Assembly (NCBI RefSeq): GCF_030409215.1
Contig: NZ_JAUFPL010000017.1
Coordinates: 13,411-77,410 of the forward strand
Origin: Halomonas ramblicola
GTDB taxonomy: Bacteria > Pseudomonadota > Gammaproteobacteria > Pseudomonadales > Halomonadaceae
Direction of reading: 5' to 3'
Length of the DNA: 64,000 bases
Made by a program: the position numbers and the translations under genes
The notes under the pieces: model-generated
What the model was told of the DNA's origin: nothing
The model's input: only the letters and a program-made list of their open reading frames with translations
Databases searched by the model: none
Part shown: positions 24,884 through 35,556 of the stretch, one piece after another
How the letters are laid out: each line of letters opens with the position of its first letter
Numbering within the stretch: the first letter of the stretch is position 1

Positions 24884-27289
24884 ATGCAGCAGAACGCCGA
24901 ACAGACCCTGAGTCTGCCCCTTTTGCCGCTGCGGGACGTGGTCGTCTACCCGCAGATGGTCATCCCGCTGTTCGTCGGCCGGGAGAAGTCCATCGAGGCC
25001 CTCGAGGCGGCCATGAGCGCCGACAAGCGGGTGCTGCTGGTCGCCCAGCGCGAGGCCAGCAAGGATGATCCCGACCGCGGCGACCTCTTCGCCATCGGCA
25101 CCGTGGCCGAGATCATGCAGCTGCTCAAGCTGCCCGACGGCACCGTCAAGGTGCTGATCGAGGGCATGTCGCGTGCCGACCTGGGCGAACTCCATGCCGG
25201 CGAGTCCTACACCCGCGCCGATGCCGTGCTGCGCGAGAGCGTGCCGCTCACCGAGCGCGAGCAGGAGGCGCTGGTGCGCGTGCTGCTCAACCAGTTCGAG
25301 CAGTACGTGAAGATGTCGAAGAAGGTGCCCAACGAGGTGCTCAACTCGCTCTCCGGCATCGAGGACCCGAGCCGCCTGGTGGACACCATCTGCGCCCACC
25401 TGTCGCTGAAGATCGACGACAAGCAGCAACTGCTGGAGATGGACCGGGTGCGCGATCGCATCGAGCACCTGATGGCGCTGATCGAGTCCGAGATCGACCT
25501 GCTGCAGGTGGAGAAGCGCATCCGCTCGCGGGTCAAGGACCAGATGGAGAAGTCCCAGCGCGAGTACTATCTCAACGAGCAGATGAAGGCCATCCAGAAG
25601 GAGATGGGCGAGCTCGAGAACGTGCCCAACGAGGCCGAGAAGTACGAGAAGGCCATCGAGGAATCGGGCATGCCCAAGGAGGCCCATGACAAGGCCGTCC
25701 AGGAGCTGGGCAAGCTGAAGATGATGTCGCCCAACTCCGCCGAGGCCACGGTGGTGCGCTCCTACCTGGACTGGCTGGTCTCGGTGCCCTGGAAGAAGCG
25801 TACCCGGATACGCCACGACCTGCGTCACGCCCAGCAGGTGCTCGATGAGGACCACTACGGCCTCGATGAGGTCAAGGCGCGCATCCTCGAGTACCTGGCC
25901 GTGCACAAGCGGGTCAAGAAGCTCAAGGGGCCGGTGCTGTGCCTGGTGGGCCCCCCGGGGGTGGGCAAGACCTCGCTGGGGCAGTCCATCGCCCGGGCCA
26001 CCAACCGCAAGTACGTGCGCCTGGCGCTGGGCGGGGTGCGCGACGAGTCCGAGATCCGCGGTCATCGCCGCACCTACATCGGCTCGCTGCCCGGCAAGAT
26101 GATCCAGCGCATGACCAGGGCCGGGGTCAAGAACCCGTTGTTCCTGCTCGACGAGGTGGACAAGATTGGCATGGACTACCGCGGCGATCCGGCCTCGGCG
26201 CTGCTCGAGGTGCTGGATCCCGAGCAGAACGACACCTTCAGCGACCACTACCTGGAGCTGGACTACGATCTCTCCGAGACGCTGTTCATCTGCACCGCCA
26301 ACTCGATGAACATCCCGGGGCCGCTGCTCGATCGCATGGAGGTGATCCGCCTGCCCGGCTACACCGAGGACGAGAAGCTGGCCATCGCCAAGCGTTACCT
26401 GGTGCCCAAGCAGCTCAAGGCCAACGGCTTCAAGGACGAGGAGCTGGCGTTCTCCGACGAGGCGCTGCTGGAACTGATCCGCTACTACAGCCGTGAGGCC
26501 GGGGTGCGTGAGCTGGAACGCCAGATCGCCAAGGTGTGCCGCAAGGTGCTGCGCGAGCGCCTCGAGAAGGAGAGCCAGGAGGGCGCCCAGGCGCCGCTGC
26601 TGCTGGCCGCGGCCGACATCGAGGACTATGCTGGGGTGCGCCGCTACAGCTACGGCCTGGCCGACCAGGAGGATCAGGTGGGGCGTGTCACCGGCCTGGC
26701 CTGGACCTCGGTGGGTGGCGAGCTGCTCAATATCGAGTCGGTGGTGACTCCGGGCAAGGGGCGCATCAACAAGACCGGCTCGCTGGGCGACGTGATGAAG
26801 GAGTCGGTGAGCGCCGCCCAGACGGTGGTCCGCGCCCGGGCGCTCAAGTTCAACATCGACCCCGAGCGCTTCGAGAAGGAGGACCTGCACATCCACGTAC
26901 CCGAGGGGGCCACGCCCAAGGACGGTCCCAGCGCCGGCATCGCCATGGTGACCGCCATGGTGTCGGCCTACACCGGGCGTCCGGTGCGTTGCGACGTGGC
27001 CATGACCGGCGAGGTCAACCTGCGTGGCGAGGTGCTGCCGATCGGCGGCCTGAAGGAGAAATTGCTGGCCGCCCGGCGCGGTGGTATAAAGACCGTGCTG
27101 GTGCCAGAGGAGAACCGTCGGGACCTCAAGGAGGTACCGGATAACATCAAGGATGCTCTGGACATCAGGCCGGTTCGCTGGATCGATGAGGTGCTGGAGG
27201 TGGCATTAGAGAAAAGGACTGAGACCTCCGAGGGGGAATCCCGGTCCGAGGATACCGCCTCACCCCAGTCGATGATCAGCACGCACTGA
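24884..27289 (+). CDS. lon: Lon protease (La), housekeeping
   Basis: This 801-residue full-length Lon has the LON substrate-binding N-domain (about 10-200), a coiled-coil middle, the AAA+ module with Walker A GPPGVGKT (about 358-365) and Walker [10 protein letters not shown], and the S16 protease domain with dyad Ser683 (DGPSAG) and Lys726 (GLKEK), 43 residues apart. It degrades misfolded and regulatory proteins, including many antitoxins, which may matter for the three toxin-antitoxin pairs here. The C-terminal 25 residues are polar and variable. Confidence 0.97.
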   Translation: MQQNAEQTLSLPLLPLRDVVVYPQMVIPLFVGREKSIEALEAAMSADKRVLLVAQREASKDDPDRGDLFAIGTVAEIMQLLKLPDGTVKVLIEGMSRADLGELHAGESYTRADAVLRESVPLTEREQEALVRVLLNQFEQYVKMSKKVPNEVLNSLSGIEDPSRLVDTICAHLSLKIDDKQQLLEMDRVRDRIEHLMALIESEIDLLQVEKRIRSRVKDQMEKSQREYYLNEQMKAIQKEMGELENVPNEAEKYEKAIEESGMPKEAHDKAVQELGKLKMMSPNSAEATVVRSYLDWLVSVPWKKRTRIRHDLRHAQQVLDEDHYGLDEVKARILEYLAVHKRVKKLKGPVLCLVGPPGVGKTSLGQSIARATNRKYVRLALGGVRDESEIRGHRRTYIGSLPGKMIQRMTRAGVKNPLFLLDEVDKIGMDYRGDPASALLEVLDPEQNDTFSDHYLELDYDLSETLFICTANSMNIPGPLLDRMEVIRLPGYTEDEKLAIAKRYLVPKQLKANGFKDEELAFSDEALLELIRYYSREAGVRELERQIAKVCRKVLRERLEKESQEGAQAPLLLAAADIEDYAGVRRYSYGLADQEDQVGRVTGLAWTSVGGELLNIESVVTPGKGRINKTGSLGDVMKESVSAAQTVVRARALKFNIDPERFEKEDLHIHVPEGATPKDGPSAGIAMVTAMVSAYTGRPVRCDVAMTGEVNLRGEVLPIGGLKEKLLAARRGGIKTVLVPEENRRDLKEVPDNIKDALDIRPVRWIDEVLEVALEKRTETSEGESRSEDTASPQSMISTH

Positions 27290-27298
27290 CGATATTTT

Positions 27299-27339
27299 CC
27301 CCATCATCCCGGTAGTGAAAGCCCGGTATGGTGGGGTTT
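27299..27339 (+). terminator. Probable terminator of lon
   Basis: CCCCATCAT pairs with ATGGTGGGG (one G-T pair), extended by an inner CCGG/CCGG, and is followed by TTTC. The T tract is short. Confidence 0.5.
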
Positions 27340-27354
27340 CGCGCGGTACTTTGC

Positions 27355-27384
27355 TTGACAGTGCTTTCATCGCATTGCTATAAA
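27355..27384 (+). promoter_or_regulatory. Strong promoter of hupB
   Basis: A perfect -35 TTGACA (27355-27360) and TATAAA (27379-27384) are separated by 18 bp, about 80 bp upstream of the HU gene. Confidence 0.8.
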
Positions 27385-27465
27385 TTGGCGCATGCTGTGA
27401 TCGCGCCTGTCGGTAGAAAGCCGCGTCGATTAGAGCCAATTTCCGAAAACGTCAAGGGGTGAAGT

Positions 27466-27738
27466 GTGAACAAATCCGAGCTGATCGAAGCCATCGCCGC
27501 GTCTGCCGACATTCCGAAGGCCGCCGCTGCCCGCGCATTGGATGCCATGGTCGATGCCGTGACCGACAGCCTGAAGAAGGGAGACAGCGTTTCCCTGGTC
27601 GGCTTCGGTACCTTCCAGGTCAAGGAGCGCGCCGCCCGCACCGGTCGCAACCCGCAGACCGGCCAGCCGATCGAGATCAGCGCTGCCAAGGTGCCGAGTT
27701 TCAAGGCCGGCAAGGCGCTCAAGGATTCCGTCAACTGA
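27466..27738 (+). CDS. hupB: DNA-binding protein HU-beta
   Basis: The 90-residue nucleoid protein begins [11 protein letters not shown] and contains the HU signature [21 protein letters not shown], which forms the DNA-grasping beta arm, and a helical tail. The start is GTG with AAGGGG 5-7 bp upstream. It lies between lon and ppiD, as in many gammaproteobacteria, with its own promoter and terminator. Confidence 0.97.
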   Translation: MNKSELIEAIAASADIPKAAAARALDAMVDAVTDSLKKGDSVSLVGFGTFQVKERAARTGRNPQTGQPIEISAAKVPSFKAGKALKDSVN

Positions 27739-27778
27739 GAGACGCGCGCCGCCCGCGCCGCTGACGGTTGATCTTTCT

Positions 27779-27809
27779 ACAGGCGCATCGCCCTCGGCGG
27801 TGCGCCTGT
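27779..27809 (+). terminator. Terminator of hupB
   Basis: A 14-bp stem (27779-27792 with 27796-27809) with a 3-nt loop ends in a short T-rich stretch CTTCGTTATT. Confidence 0.65.
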
Positions 27810-27840
27810 CTTCGTTATTATCAACTCTTCCGAGGCCTGC

Positions 27841-29658
27841 ATGCTGCAAAGTATTCGTGACCGCTCCCGGAGCTGGGGAGCCAAGATCATCGTCGGGGCC
27901 GTGGTCGTGGCCATGGCACTGTTCGGCGTGGAGTCGCTGGTGGGACTGTTCGGAGGCGGTGGTGACGATATCGCCGAGGTCAACGGCGAGCCGATCACCC
28001 GCCAGCAGCTGGAGATGTCGGTGCAGCGGGCCATCCGCAGCGGCCAGGTGCCGCCGGAGCAGGAGCGCCAGTTGCGTGCCGAGATGCTCGACCAACTGAT
28101 CACCGAGCGCCTGCTGACCCAGTTCGTCGACGACGGTGGCCTGCATCTCTCCGAGGACCAGCTCGACCAGGTCATCGTCAACCTGCCGGAGTTCCAGGAT
28201 CAGGAGGGGCGCTTCGACCGCGAGCTGTTCCGCAGCCGCCTGGCCAGCGCCGGCTATACGCCGGTGGGGTTCCGCGAGCAGCTGCGCGGCGACATGAAGC
28301 AGCAACAGCTTCAGCAGGGCCTCGTGTCCAGTGAGTTCACCCTGCCCGACGAGCGGGAGACCCTGGCGTCGCTGCAGCGCCAGACCCGGACCTTCCGCTA
28401 TGCCGCCCTGAGCGAGTCGATGATCGACGACGAGGTGCAGGCCGGCGACGAGGCGATCCAGCGTTACTACGACGAGCATCGGGACGATTATCGGCGTCCC
28501 GAGCAGGTGCGCCTGAAGTACGTGCTGATCGACCGCCAGGCGATGGCCGAGGAAATGGAGATCGACGAGGAGGCGCTGCGTGACGCCTGGCAGGAGCGGA
28601 CCGCCGACGCCGACCGCCGCCTCTCGCACATCATGCTCACCTACGGCGAGGAGCGCAGCCGCGAGGAGGCCGTGGCCGAGCTCGAGGCCGTCCAGGAGCG
28701 CCTGGCCGATGGCGAGGCGTTCGCCGACCTTGCCGCCGAGGTCTCCGACGACACCGTCTCCGCCGAGCAGGGCGGCGACCTGGGGGTGGTGAGCCGCGGC
28801 TTCTTCGGCGAGGCCTTCGACGAGGCGGCCTTCGCCCTCGGCGAAGGCGAGGTATCGGATATCGTCGAGACCGACAACGGCCTGCACCTGCTGAAGGTCA
28901 CCGGCCTGGAGCGCGAGTCCTTCGAGTCGATGCGCGACGAACTGCGCCGGGACCTGGCGCTGTCCGAGGTCGATGGGGAGTTCAACGACAAGGTGCAGCG
29001 CCTGATCGACGAGAGCTTCGCCGCGGATGACCTGGAGAGCGTCGCCGACGACATCGGCCTCGAGCTGCAGACCAGCGACTGGGTCTCCCGCGATGGCGGC
29101 GAGGGCGTACTCTCCGAGCCGGGCGTGATGAGCCAGGCGTTCAGTGGCGACGTCCTCGAGGAGGGTTACAACAGCGAGGTGATCGAGCTCGACGACGATC
29201 GGCGCATGGTGCTGCGGGTGGCCGAGCATCGCGAGGCGACCACCCTGCCGCTGGAGGAGGTGCGCGACCGGGTCGAGGCCGCCGTCGAGGCATCGCTGCG
29301 CCGCGAGCGCCTGCAGGCCCTGGCCGAGGAACGTATCGCGGCATTGCGCGACGGCGAGTCGCCGGGGCTCGACTGGCAACGGGCCGAGGCGGTGAGCCGC
29401 CAGGCCGACCATGGCCTGCCGCGCGAACTGGTGGACGCCGCCTTCCGCCTGCCGGCCCCCGAGGGCGAGGCGCCCGTCTACGGCCAGGCGGTGGACGGCG
29501 ATCGCGTCGTGATCATCGCCCTGGAGAGCGTGGGCGAGGGCGAGGTCGACGAGCAGGTGGAGCAGTATGTCGCCAACATGACCGAGCGGCTGCGCGCCCA
29601 GGCCGCCATCCAGGGGCTGATCGAGCACCTGCGTAGCGAGGCGGAGATCGAGCGGTGA
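27841..29658 (+). CDS. ppiD: Periplasmic peptidyl-prolyl isomerase/chaperone PpiD
   Basis: This 605-residue membrane-anchored chaperone has one N-terminal transmembrane helix (about residues 15-38) and a long periplasmic part with a SurA-like N-region and one parvulin domain (about 260-360: SHIMLTYGEE, GGDLGVVSRG, DNGLHLLKV). Family role: helps outer-membrane and secreted proteins leave the Sec translocon. It is strongly acidic, as is usual for exported proteins of halophiles. The next gene starts at a GTG overlapping its TGA. Confidence 0.93.
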   Translation: MLQSIRDRSRSWGAKIIVGAVVVAMALFGVESLVGLFGGGGDDIAEVNGEPITRQQLEMSVQRAIRSGQVPPEQERQLRAEMLDQLITERLLTQFVDDGGLHLSEDQLDQVIVNLPEFQDQEGRFDRELFRSRLASAGYTPVGFREQLRGDMKQQQLQQGLVSSEFTLPDERETLASLQRQTRTFRYAALSESMIDDEVQAGDEAIQRYYDEHRDDYRRPEQVRLKYVLIDRQAMAEEMEIDEEALRDAWQERTADADRRLSHIMLTYGEERSREEAVAELEAVQERLADGEAFADLAAEVSDDTVSAEQGGDLGVVSRGFFGEAFDEAAFALGEGEVSDIVETDNGLHLLKVTGLERESFESMRDELRRDLALSEVDGEFNDKVQRLIDESFAADDLESVADDIGLELQTSDWVSRDGGEGVLSEPGVMSQAFSGDVLEEGYNSEVIELDDDRRMVLRVAEHREATTLPLEEVRDRVEAAVEASLRRERLQALAEERIAALRDGESPGLDWQRAEAVSRQADHGLPRELVDAAFRLPAPEGEAPVYGQAVDGDRVVIIALESVGEGEVDEQVEQYVANMTERLRAQAAIQGLIEHLRSEAEIER

Positions 29659-30689
29659 GGGATGTCCCCGTCCATCTGATCACCGGCTTCCTGGGCAGCG
29701 GCAAGAGCACCCTGATCCACCGGCTGATCGACCAGAAGCCCGAGGGCGAGCGCTGGGCGGTGCTGATCAACGAGTTCGGCCAGGTGGGCATCGACCAGGC
29801 GATGTTCGCCGAGCGCGACGACCTGGTGGTCAAGGGCCTGCCCGGCGGTTGCCTGTGCTGCCAGCTGGCCTTCGTGATGCAGGCGACCCTGGTCAACCTG
29901 CTGCACCGCCATCGCCCCGACCGGCTGATCATCGAGCCCTCCGGCCTGGGGCATCCGGCGGGGCTGCTGGAGGTGCTGCGGGGCGAGGCCTTCGCCGGGG
30001 TGCTGGCGGTGCAGGACATCATCACGGTGCTGGATCCGCGGCGCCTCGACGATCCCCGCTCCCGCGAGCACGAGACCTTCCGCGACCAGTTGGCCATGGC
30101 GGATGCCGTGGCCCTGACCATGACCGACCTGGCGACGCCGGCCCAGCGCGACGCCGCCGAGGCCCTGCTGGGTGAGAGCTGGCCGGCCAAGAAGTGGATC
30201 CGGCCGGCGCCTCACGGCGAGCTGCCGCTGGCACTGCTGGTCGAGGGAGTGGGCGAAGGCGAGGCGCCGTCCCGGACGTCAGCCGACAGCGAGGCGCACC
30301 GCCGGTTGCGCGAGGCCGCGGCCGGCGGCCTGGTGCTGGAGGGCTTCGGTGATGCCATGCCGACGCCGGGGCATCCCGTGCGCCAGCAAGGCGGCTCGCT
30401 GGGCTATGCCACCCTGGGGTGGCGTTGGCACCCGGATGATGCCTTCGACCTGGACCGCATCACGGTGCTGCTGGGCGAGTTGCCGGCGCGGCTGCGCATC
30501 AAGGGGGTGCTGCATACCGACGCCGGCTGGAAGCGCTACAACCGGGCCGACGCCACGGTGAGCCTGGAGGAGGCCGCCTGGCGACAGGATTCGCGCCTGG
30601 AGCTCATCGGCGAGGCGGGTAGCCTGCCGGATGCGGAGGCGCTGGAGGCGCGGCTCGAGGCCTGTCGGCTCTCGTCGCCTTCAACGTAA
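29655..30689 (+). CDS. COG0523 (CobW/YjiA/ZigA) G3E-family GTPase
   Basis: This 344-residue putative metallochaperone has Walker A GFLGSGKST (11-19), the metal-binding CxCC motif (Cys66, Cys68, Cys69 in GGCLCC), LIIEPSGLGHP (switch/Walker B) and a CobW C-terminal domain from about residue 250. The usual guanine-specificity NKxD is replaced by TMTD (in ALTMTDL), which is atypical. The GTG start overlaps the ppiD stop. Its 3' end overlaps that of lpxH by 9 bp on the opposite strand. Metal specificity is unknown; no Zur-type site was seen. Confidence 0.85.
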   Translation: MRDVPVHLITGFLGSGKSTLIHRLIDQKPEGERWAVLINEFGQVGIDQAMFAERDDLVVKGLPGGCLCCQLAFVMQATLVNLLHRHRPDRLIIEPSGLGHPAGLLEVLRGEAFAGVLAVQDIITVLDPRRLDDPRSREHETFRDQLAMADAVALTMTDLATPAQRDAAEALLGESWPAKKWIRPAPHGELPLALLVEGVGEGEAPSRTSADSEAHRRLREAAAGGLVLEGFGDAMPTPGHPVRQQGGSLGYATLGWRWHPDDAFDLDRITVLLGELPARLRIKGVLHTDAGWKRYNRADATVSLEEAAWRQDSRLELIGEAGSLPDAEALEARLEACRLSSPST

Positions 30690-31442
30690 CGGGAACTCCC
30701 GCAGCCGTGGCTCGCCACCGTCCTCGACCGCGATCTCCCAGCCCTGGCCGGGGCGCCAGTCGCCCAGCACCATGCGCCGCGCGGGCTCGCCGGCGACCTC
30801 CAGCTCATGCACCGCGGGGCGGTGGGTATGGCCATGGATCAGGGTGGTCACGCCGTGATCGGCCATGGCCTTCTCGACCTCCTCGGCGGTGACGTCCATG
30901 ATGTCCTCGGCCTTGTTGGAACTGGCCTCGCCGGACTGCTCGCGCAGCTGCCGGGCCAGGGCGATGCGCTCGGCGATCGGCATGGCCAGGATGCCGGCCT
31001 GCCACTGGGGGTCCCGGGCCTGGGCGCGGAAGGCCTGGTAGTCGGTGTCGCGGGTGCACAGGCTGTCGCCATGCATCAGCAGGACCCGCCTGCCCCCCAG
31101 GGTGATCACGCTGGGGTCGGGGAGCAGGGTGGCGCCGGTCTCGGCGGCGAAACGCTCGCCGAGCAGGAAGTCACGGTTGCCGTGCATCAGGTAGAGGGCG
31201 CTGCCGTCGTCGGAGAGGCGCTTCAGCGCACGGGCGACACGCGCCGCCAGATCGGCGTTGCCGGTGGGGTCGACGCCCGCCAGGTCGAGCAGGTCGTCGC
31301 CGATCCAGGCCTCGAAGAAGTCGCCGAGGATGTAGAGGGCCTCGCAGCCGCGGGCACGCTCCTCGAGCCAGCGCAGGAAGCCGTCGGTGATCTCGGGGGC
31401 GCCGGGGTGCAGGTGCAGGTCGGAAATCAGCAGGGTGGTCAT
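30681..31442 (-). CDS. lpxH: UDP-2,3-diacylglucosamine diphosphatase (lipid A synthesis)
   Basis: The 253-residue calcineurin-like phosphoesterase hydrolyses UDP-2,3-diacylglucosamine to lipid X at the inner membrane. Metal-binding motifs are SDLHL (Asp8, His10), GDFFEAW (Asp41), MHGNRDF, LMHGDS and HGHTHRP. ATG 31442 gives the correct start MTTLLISDLHL; a longer frame has no homology. It is transcribed 80 bp downstream of ppiB on the same strand, with a hairpin between. Confidence 0.94.
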   Translation of the reverse strand: MTTLLISDLHLHPGAPEITDGFLRWLEERARGCEALYILGDFFEAWIGDDLLDLAGVDPTGNADLAARVARALKRLSDDGSALYLMHGNRDFLLGERFAAETGATLLPDPSVITLGGRRVLLMHGDSLCTRDTDYQAFRAQARDPQWQAGILAMPIAERIALARQLREQSGEASSNKAEDIMDVTAEEVEKAMADHGVTTLIHGHTHRPAVHELEVAGEPARRMVLGDWRPGQGWEIAVEDGGEPRLREFPLR

Positions 31443-31477
31443 GACGGGCGTCGCTTCTTGTCTGGCGGGTCGATGGC

Positions 31478-31502
31478 AAAGCGCCCGCACGAGGGCGGGC
31501 GC
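31478..31502 (-). terminator. Weak terminator between ppiB and lpxH
   Basis: GCGCCCGC (31481-31488) and GCGGGCGC (31495-31502) form a perfect 8-bp stem; on the minus strand TTTG follows. Partial read-through into lpxH is likely. Confidence 0.45.
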
Positions 31503-31522
31503 AGTCGGCGAGGCGAGGGCGA

Positions 31523-32020
31523 TCAGGCCTCCTCGAGGTAGGCCTTCTGGATCACCACGTCCTCGGCGGGCACGTCGGCGTGCATGCCGCGGCGGGTGGT
31601 GGCCACCCCCTTGATCTTCTCGACCACGTCCATGCCCTCGACCACGCGGCCGAAGACGCAGTAGCCCCAGCCCTGGATCGACTTGCCGCTGTGATTCAGG
31701 AAGCCGTTGTCGGCCACATTGATGAAGAACTGGGCGGTGGCGGAGTGCGGGTCCTGGGTACGCGCCATGGCCAGGGTGCCGGTGACGTTCTCCAGGCCGT
31801 TGTCGGCCTCGTTCTCGATCGGGTCGCGGGTGGGCTTCTGGTTGAAGTTCTCGTCGAAGCCGCCGCCCTGGACCATGAAGCCGTCGATCACGCGGTGGAA
31901 GAGGGTGCCGTCGTAGAAGCCGTCGCGCACGTACTGCTCGAAGTTGGCGGCGGTCTTCGGTGCCTTGTCGTGGTCAAGCTCGACGTGGATGTCGCCGTAG
32001 TTGGTCTGCAGAACGATCAT
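31523..32020 (-). CDS. ppiB: Peptidyl-prolyl cis-trans isomerase B (cyclophilin)
   Basis: The 165-residue cytosolic cyclophilin has the catalytic core [15 protein letters not shown], the [17 protein letters not shown] block and [17 protein letters not shown]. It speeds proline isomerisation during folding. No signal peptide is present, so it is the B form. It is divergent from glnS across a 351-bp gap. Confidence 0.95.
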   Translation of the reverse strand: MIVLQTNYGDIHVELDHDKAPKTAANFEQYVRDGFYDGTLFHRVIDGFMVQGGGFDENFNQKPTRDPIENEADNGLENVTGTLAMARTQDPHSATAQFFINVADNGFLNHSGKSIQGWGYCVFGRVVEGMDVVEKIKGVATTRRGMHADVPAEDVVIQKAYLEEA

Positions 32021-32053
32021 CGATAAGTTCCTGTGCGATAAAGGGGCGTTGCC

Positions 32054-32084
32054 TTGGCGTTGCCCATGGGCGTGACGCTATAAT
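32054..32084 (+). promoter_or_regulatory. Promoter of glnS
   Basis: A perfect -10 TATAAT (32079-32084) lies 19 bp after TTGGCG (32054-32059). Transcription from here would give a leader of about 280 nt that includes the repeat element at 32158-32252. Confidence 0.55.
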
Positions 32085-32157
32085 ACCGGTTTTGCTGCGA
32101 GGCGCGAAGCGAGCGTCGAGACTCGAGGGAAAGCTCGCATGGCTGTAGCGAGAGGCG

Positions 32158-32252
32158 CCGGGGACAGGTCGTAGAGGAGGTCCTACGCCAGGGATGGCGT
32201 CGGTAGCGCCCAGGGAGGGGTTCACAGCGCCTCCTCGGAGGCCTGTCCCCGG
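32158..32252. repeat. 95-bp element with 11-bp perfect inverted ends
   Basis: CCGGGGACAGG (32158-32168) and CCTGTCCCCGG (32242-32252) bound an internal segment containing GATGGCGTCGGTAGCGCCC. The ends share GGGGACAGG with the repeats at 657 and 1371. It lies within the glnS leader. No coding region is inside. Confidence 0.7.
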
Positions 32253-32371
32253 ATCAGCCTCGAGCGGTGCTGCGCCAATCCCCCCGGCGCCCCTCGCTCA
32301 GTGAATCACCCGGGGAGCTGCGCTCACGCCGCCAGGCTCGCACCCTTCAATCAGAGGTCGTTTTTTCCAAC

Positions 32372-34066
32372 ATGTCCACCGAGACCATCAGCGCGCCGAA
32401 CTTCATCCGCAACCAGATCCGCGAGGAGATCGAGGCCGGCCGCTCCGGCAAGATCGTCACGCGCTTCCCGCCGGAGCCCAACGGCTTCCTGCACATCGGG
32501 CACGCCAAATCGATCTGCCTGAACTTCGGGCTGGCCGAGCAGTTCGGTGGCGACTGCCACCTGCGCTTCGACGACACCAACCCGGCGAAGGAGGAGCAGG
32601 CCTACATCGATGCCATCAAGGCCGACGTCAGCTGGTTGGGATTCGCCTGGGCCGGCGAGGTGCGCTTCGCCTCGGACTACTTCGACCAGCTCTACGCCTG
32701 GGCCCAGCACCTGGTGCGCGAGGGCAAGGCCTATGTGGACGACCTCTCGCCGGACGAGATCCGCGAGTACCGCGGCACCCTCACCAAGCCCGGCCGGCCG
32801 AGCCCCTATCGGGAGCGCGGCGTCGAGGAGAACCTCGAGCTGCTGGAGCGCATGCGGGTCGGGGAGTTCGCCGAGGGCGAGAAGGTGCTGCGCGCCAAGA
32901 TCGACATGGCCTCGCCCAACATCAACCTGCGCGACCCGATCCTCTATCGCATCCGCCACGCCCATCACCACCAGACCGGCGACAAGTGGAAGATCTATCC
33001 GTCCTACGACTTCACCCATGGCCAGTCGGACGCCATCGAGGGGGTCACCCACTCCATCTGCACCCTGGAGTTCGAGGACCATCGCCCGCTCTACGACTGG
33101 TTCCTGGACAACCTGCCGGTACCGGTCAAGCCGCGCCAGATCGAGTTCGCGCGGCTCAACATGAACTACACCCTGACCTCCAAGCGCAAGCTCAAGCTGC
33201 TGGTGGACCAGGGCATCGTCGATGGCTGGGACGACCCGCGCCTGCCGACCATCTCCGGCATGCGCCGGCGGGGCTACACGCCGGCCTCGATCCGCAGGTT
33301 CTGCGAGATGATCGGCGTGACGCGTGCCGACGGCGGCCTGGTGGACATCGCCATGCTCTACCACGCCATCCGCTCCGACCTGGAGGACAACGCGCCGCGG
33401 GCGATGTGCGTGCTGAGGCCCCTCAAGGTGGTGCTGACCAACGTGCCCGAGGACCACGAGGAAGCCTTTGATGTGCCCGGTCACCCGGCCCGTGAGGATA
33501 TGGGCGTGCGCAAGGTGCCCTTTACTCGTGAAATTTATATTGATCACGACGACTTTATGGAGGAGCCGCCCAAGAAGTTCTTCCGCCTGGCACCGGGCAA
33601 GGAGGTGCGGCTGCGCAACAGCTACGTCATTCGCTGCGACGAGGTGGTCAAGGGGGCGTCCGGCGAGATCGAGGAGCTGCGCTGTAGCGTGGACTTCGAC
33701 ACCCTGGGCAGGAACCCGGAGGGGCGCAAGGTCAAGGGCGTGATCCACTGGGTCAGTGCCGCCCACGGCGTGCCCCTGGAGGTGCGCCTCTACGACAACC
33801 TCTTCCTCGAGGAGCAGCCCGACAAGGACCGGGATGCCGACTTCCTCGAGCACCTGAACCCCGAGTCGCTGGTCACCTGCCAGGCCATCGGCGAGCCGAG
33901 CCTGGCCGACGTCGAGGCGGAGGCGCGCTTCCAGTTCGAGCGCGTCGGCTACTTCTGTGTCGACCGCCATGCCCGCGCCGAGGGGCGGCTGGTGTTCAAC
34001 CGCACCGTGGGGCTCAAGGACAGCTGGGCCAAGGTCCAGAAGAAAGAAGCGCAGAAGAAGGGGTGA
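32372..34066 (+). CDS. glnS: Glutaminyl-tRNA synthetase
   Basis: This 564-residue class I synthetase charges tRNA-Gln. The HIGH motif is His41-His44 in [15 protein letters not shown], and the second signature is TSKRK (in [10 protein letters not shown]) in place of the more common MSKRK. C-terminal beta-barrels for anticodon recognition are present. ATG 32372 gives [11 protein letters not shown]; the frame is open 35 codons upstream in the leader. Its TGA overlaps the first possible GTG start of cysS. Confidence 0.96.
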   Translation: MSTETISAPNFIRNQIREEIEAGRSGKIVTRFPPEPNGFLHIGHAKSICLNFGLAEQFGGDCHLRFDDTNPAKEEQAYIDAIKADVSWLGFAWAGEVRFASDYFDQLYAWAQHLVREGKAYVDDLSPDEIREYRGTLTKPGRPSPYRERGVEENLELLERMRVGEFAEGEKVLRAKIDMASPNINLRDPILYRIRHAHHHQTGDKWKIYPSYDFTHGQSDAIEGVTHSICTLEFEDHRPLYDWFLDNLPVPVKPRQIEFARLNMNYTLTSKRKLKLLVDQGIVDGWDDPRLPTISGMRRRGYTPASIRRFCEMIGVTRADGGLVDIAMLYHAIRSDLEDNAPRAMCVLRPLKVVLTNVPEDHEEAFDVPGHPAREDMGVRKVPFTREIYIDHDDFMEEPPKKFFRLAPGKEVRLRNSYVIRCDEVVKGASGEIEELRCSVDFDTLGRNPEGRKVKGVIHWVSAAHGVPLEVRLYDNLFLEEQPDKDRDADFLEHLNPESLVTCQAIGEPSLADVEAEARFQFERVGYFCVDRHARAEGRLVFNRTVGLKDSWAKVQKKEAQKKG

Positions 34067-34068
34067 AC

Positions 34069-35472
34069 GTGAGCGCCGACATCCAGATCTACAATACCCT
34101 GACCCGACGCAAGGAAGCCTTCACGCCCATCGAGCCGGGTAGGGTGCGCATGTACGTGTGCGGGATGACCGTCTACGACTACTGCCACCTGGGCCATGCC
34201 CGGGTGATGGTGGCCTTCGACGTCATCACCCGCTACCTGCGCCACCGCGGCTATGACGTCACCTATGTGCGCAACGTCACCGACATCGACGACAAGATCC
34301 TCCGGCGCGCCGAGGAGAACGGCGAGCCCATCGGCTCGCTCACCGCGCGCATGATCGACGCCATGCACGAGGACGAGGCGCGCCTCGCCGTGCTGCCGCC
34401 GGACCGGGAGCCCCGTGCCACCGGGCATGTCGACGACATCGTCGCCATGATCGCGACCCTGATCGACAAGGGCTACGCCTACGCGGCGGACAACGGCGAC
34501 GTCTACTACCGGGTGCGCCGCTTCGAGGGCTACGGCAAGCTCAACAATCGCGACCCCGACGAGATGCGCGCCGGCGCGCGCATCGAGGTGGACGAGCACA
34601 AGGAGGACCCGCTCGACTTCGTGCTGTGGAAGGCGGCCAAGCCCGGCGAGGCCAGCTGGCCCTCGCCCTGGGGCGCGGGGCGCCCCGGCTGGCACATCGA
34701 GTGCTCGGCCATGTCGAAGTGCTGCCTGGGGGAGACCTTCGACATCCACGGTGGCGGGCCGGACCTGACCTTCCCGCACCACGAGAACGAGATCGCCCAG
34801 AGCGAGGCGGCCAATGGCAAGCCCTTCGTCAACACCTGGATGCACGCCGGGGCGGTGCGGGTGAACCACGAGAAGATGTCCAAGTCACTGGGCAACTTCT
34901 TCACCATCCGCGAGGTGCTCGAGTACCACGACCCGGAGGTGGTGCGCTACCTGCTGGTGGCCAGCCACTACCGCAGTCCGATCAACTATGCGCCGGACTC
35001 CCTGCTTGATGCCCGCAAGTCGCTGGAGCGCTTCTACAATGCGCTCGACGGGATCGATCCCGCTGAAGGGCAGGTCGATAACCGCTTCCACGAGCGCTTT
35101 ACCGCCGCCATGGACGACGACTTCAATACCGCCGAGGCGCTGTCGGTGCTCTTCGACCTGGCCCGCGAACTGAACCGGGCCAGGAAGGAGGCACCCGAGC
35201 AGGCGCCGGCCCTGGCCGCCGAGCTCCGACGCCTGGGCGGCGTGCTGGGGCTGCTCACCCAGGAGCCCGCCGCCTTCCTCAAGGGCGGAGCGGGGGAGCT
35301 GCCGCTGCCCGAGGCCGAGATCGAGTCGCGCATCGCCGAACGCGCCGAGGCCAAGAAGGCGAGAGACTTCGCCCGGGCCGATGCCATCCGCGACGAGCTC
35401 GCCGCGCTGGGCATCGTCCTCAAGGACTCCCGCGAGGGCACCTCCTGGGTGGTGGAGAAGCCCGAGGGCTGA
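34069..35472 (+). CDS. cysS: Cysteinyl-tRNA synthetase
   Basis: This 467-residue class I synthetase has the N-terminal zinc Cys31 in [21 protein letters not shown] at 40-43 and KMSKS at 269-273. Other zinc ligands lie in HIECSAMS and FPHHENE. The GTG at 34069 is chosen because AAGGGG sits about 5 bp before it; an alternative GTG at 34063 would overlap the glnS stop. Gene order glnS-cysS is a common tRNA-synthetase pairing. Confidence 0.96.
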   Translation: MSADIQIYNTLTRRKEAFTPIEPGRVRMYVCGMTVYDYCHLGHARVMVAFDVITRYLRHRGYDVTYVRNVTDIDDKILRRAEENGEPIGSLTARMIDAMHEDEARLAVLPPDREPRATGHVDDIVAMIATLIDKGYAYAADNGDVYYRVRRFEGYGKLNNRDPDEMRAGARIEVDEHKEDPLDFVLWKAAKPGEASWPSPWGAGRPGWHIECSAMSKCCLGETFDIHGGGPDLTFPHHENEIAQSEAANGKPFVNTWMHAGAVRVNHEKMSKSLGNFFTIREVLEYHDPEVVRYLLVASHYRSPINYAPDSLLDARKSLERFYNALDGIDPAEGQVDNRFHERFTAAMDDDFNTAEALSVLFDLARELNRARKEAPEQAPALAAELRRLGGVLGLLTQEPAAFLKGGAGELPLPEAEIESRIAERAEAKKARDFARADAIRDELAALGIVLKDSREGTSWVVEKPEG

Positions 35473-35493
35473 TCGCCGCAGGTCGCCGAATCG

Positions 35494-35525
35494 ACACCCG
35501 GCCCGCCGCTGGCGGTGCCGGGTGT
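35494..35525 (+). terminator. Terminator of glnS-cysS
   Basis: ACACCCGGC (35494-35502) pairs with GCCGGGTGT (35517-35525), with an inner CCGCC/GGCGG hairpin, followed by GTTGTTTC. Confidence 0.65.
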
Positions 35526-35556
35526 GTTGTTTCAGGGGCCGGGGCTGCAGGAAGCG

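Noticed and set aside
24884..27289. Interpretation of the two Lon-type genes as a recent duplication
   Set aside because: Domain layouts differ (the first lacks the LON N-domain and has an AAA_32-type region), so they are separate families.
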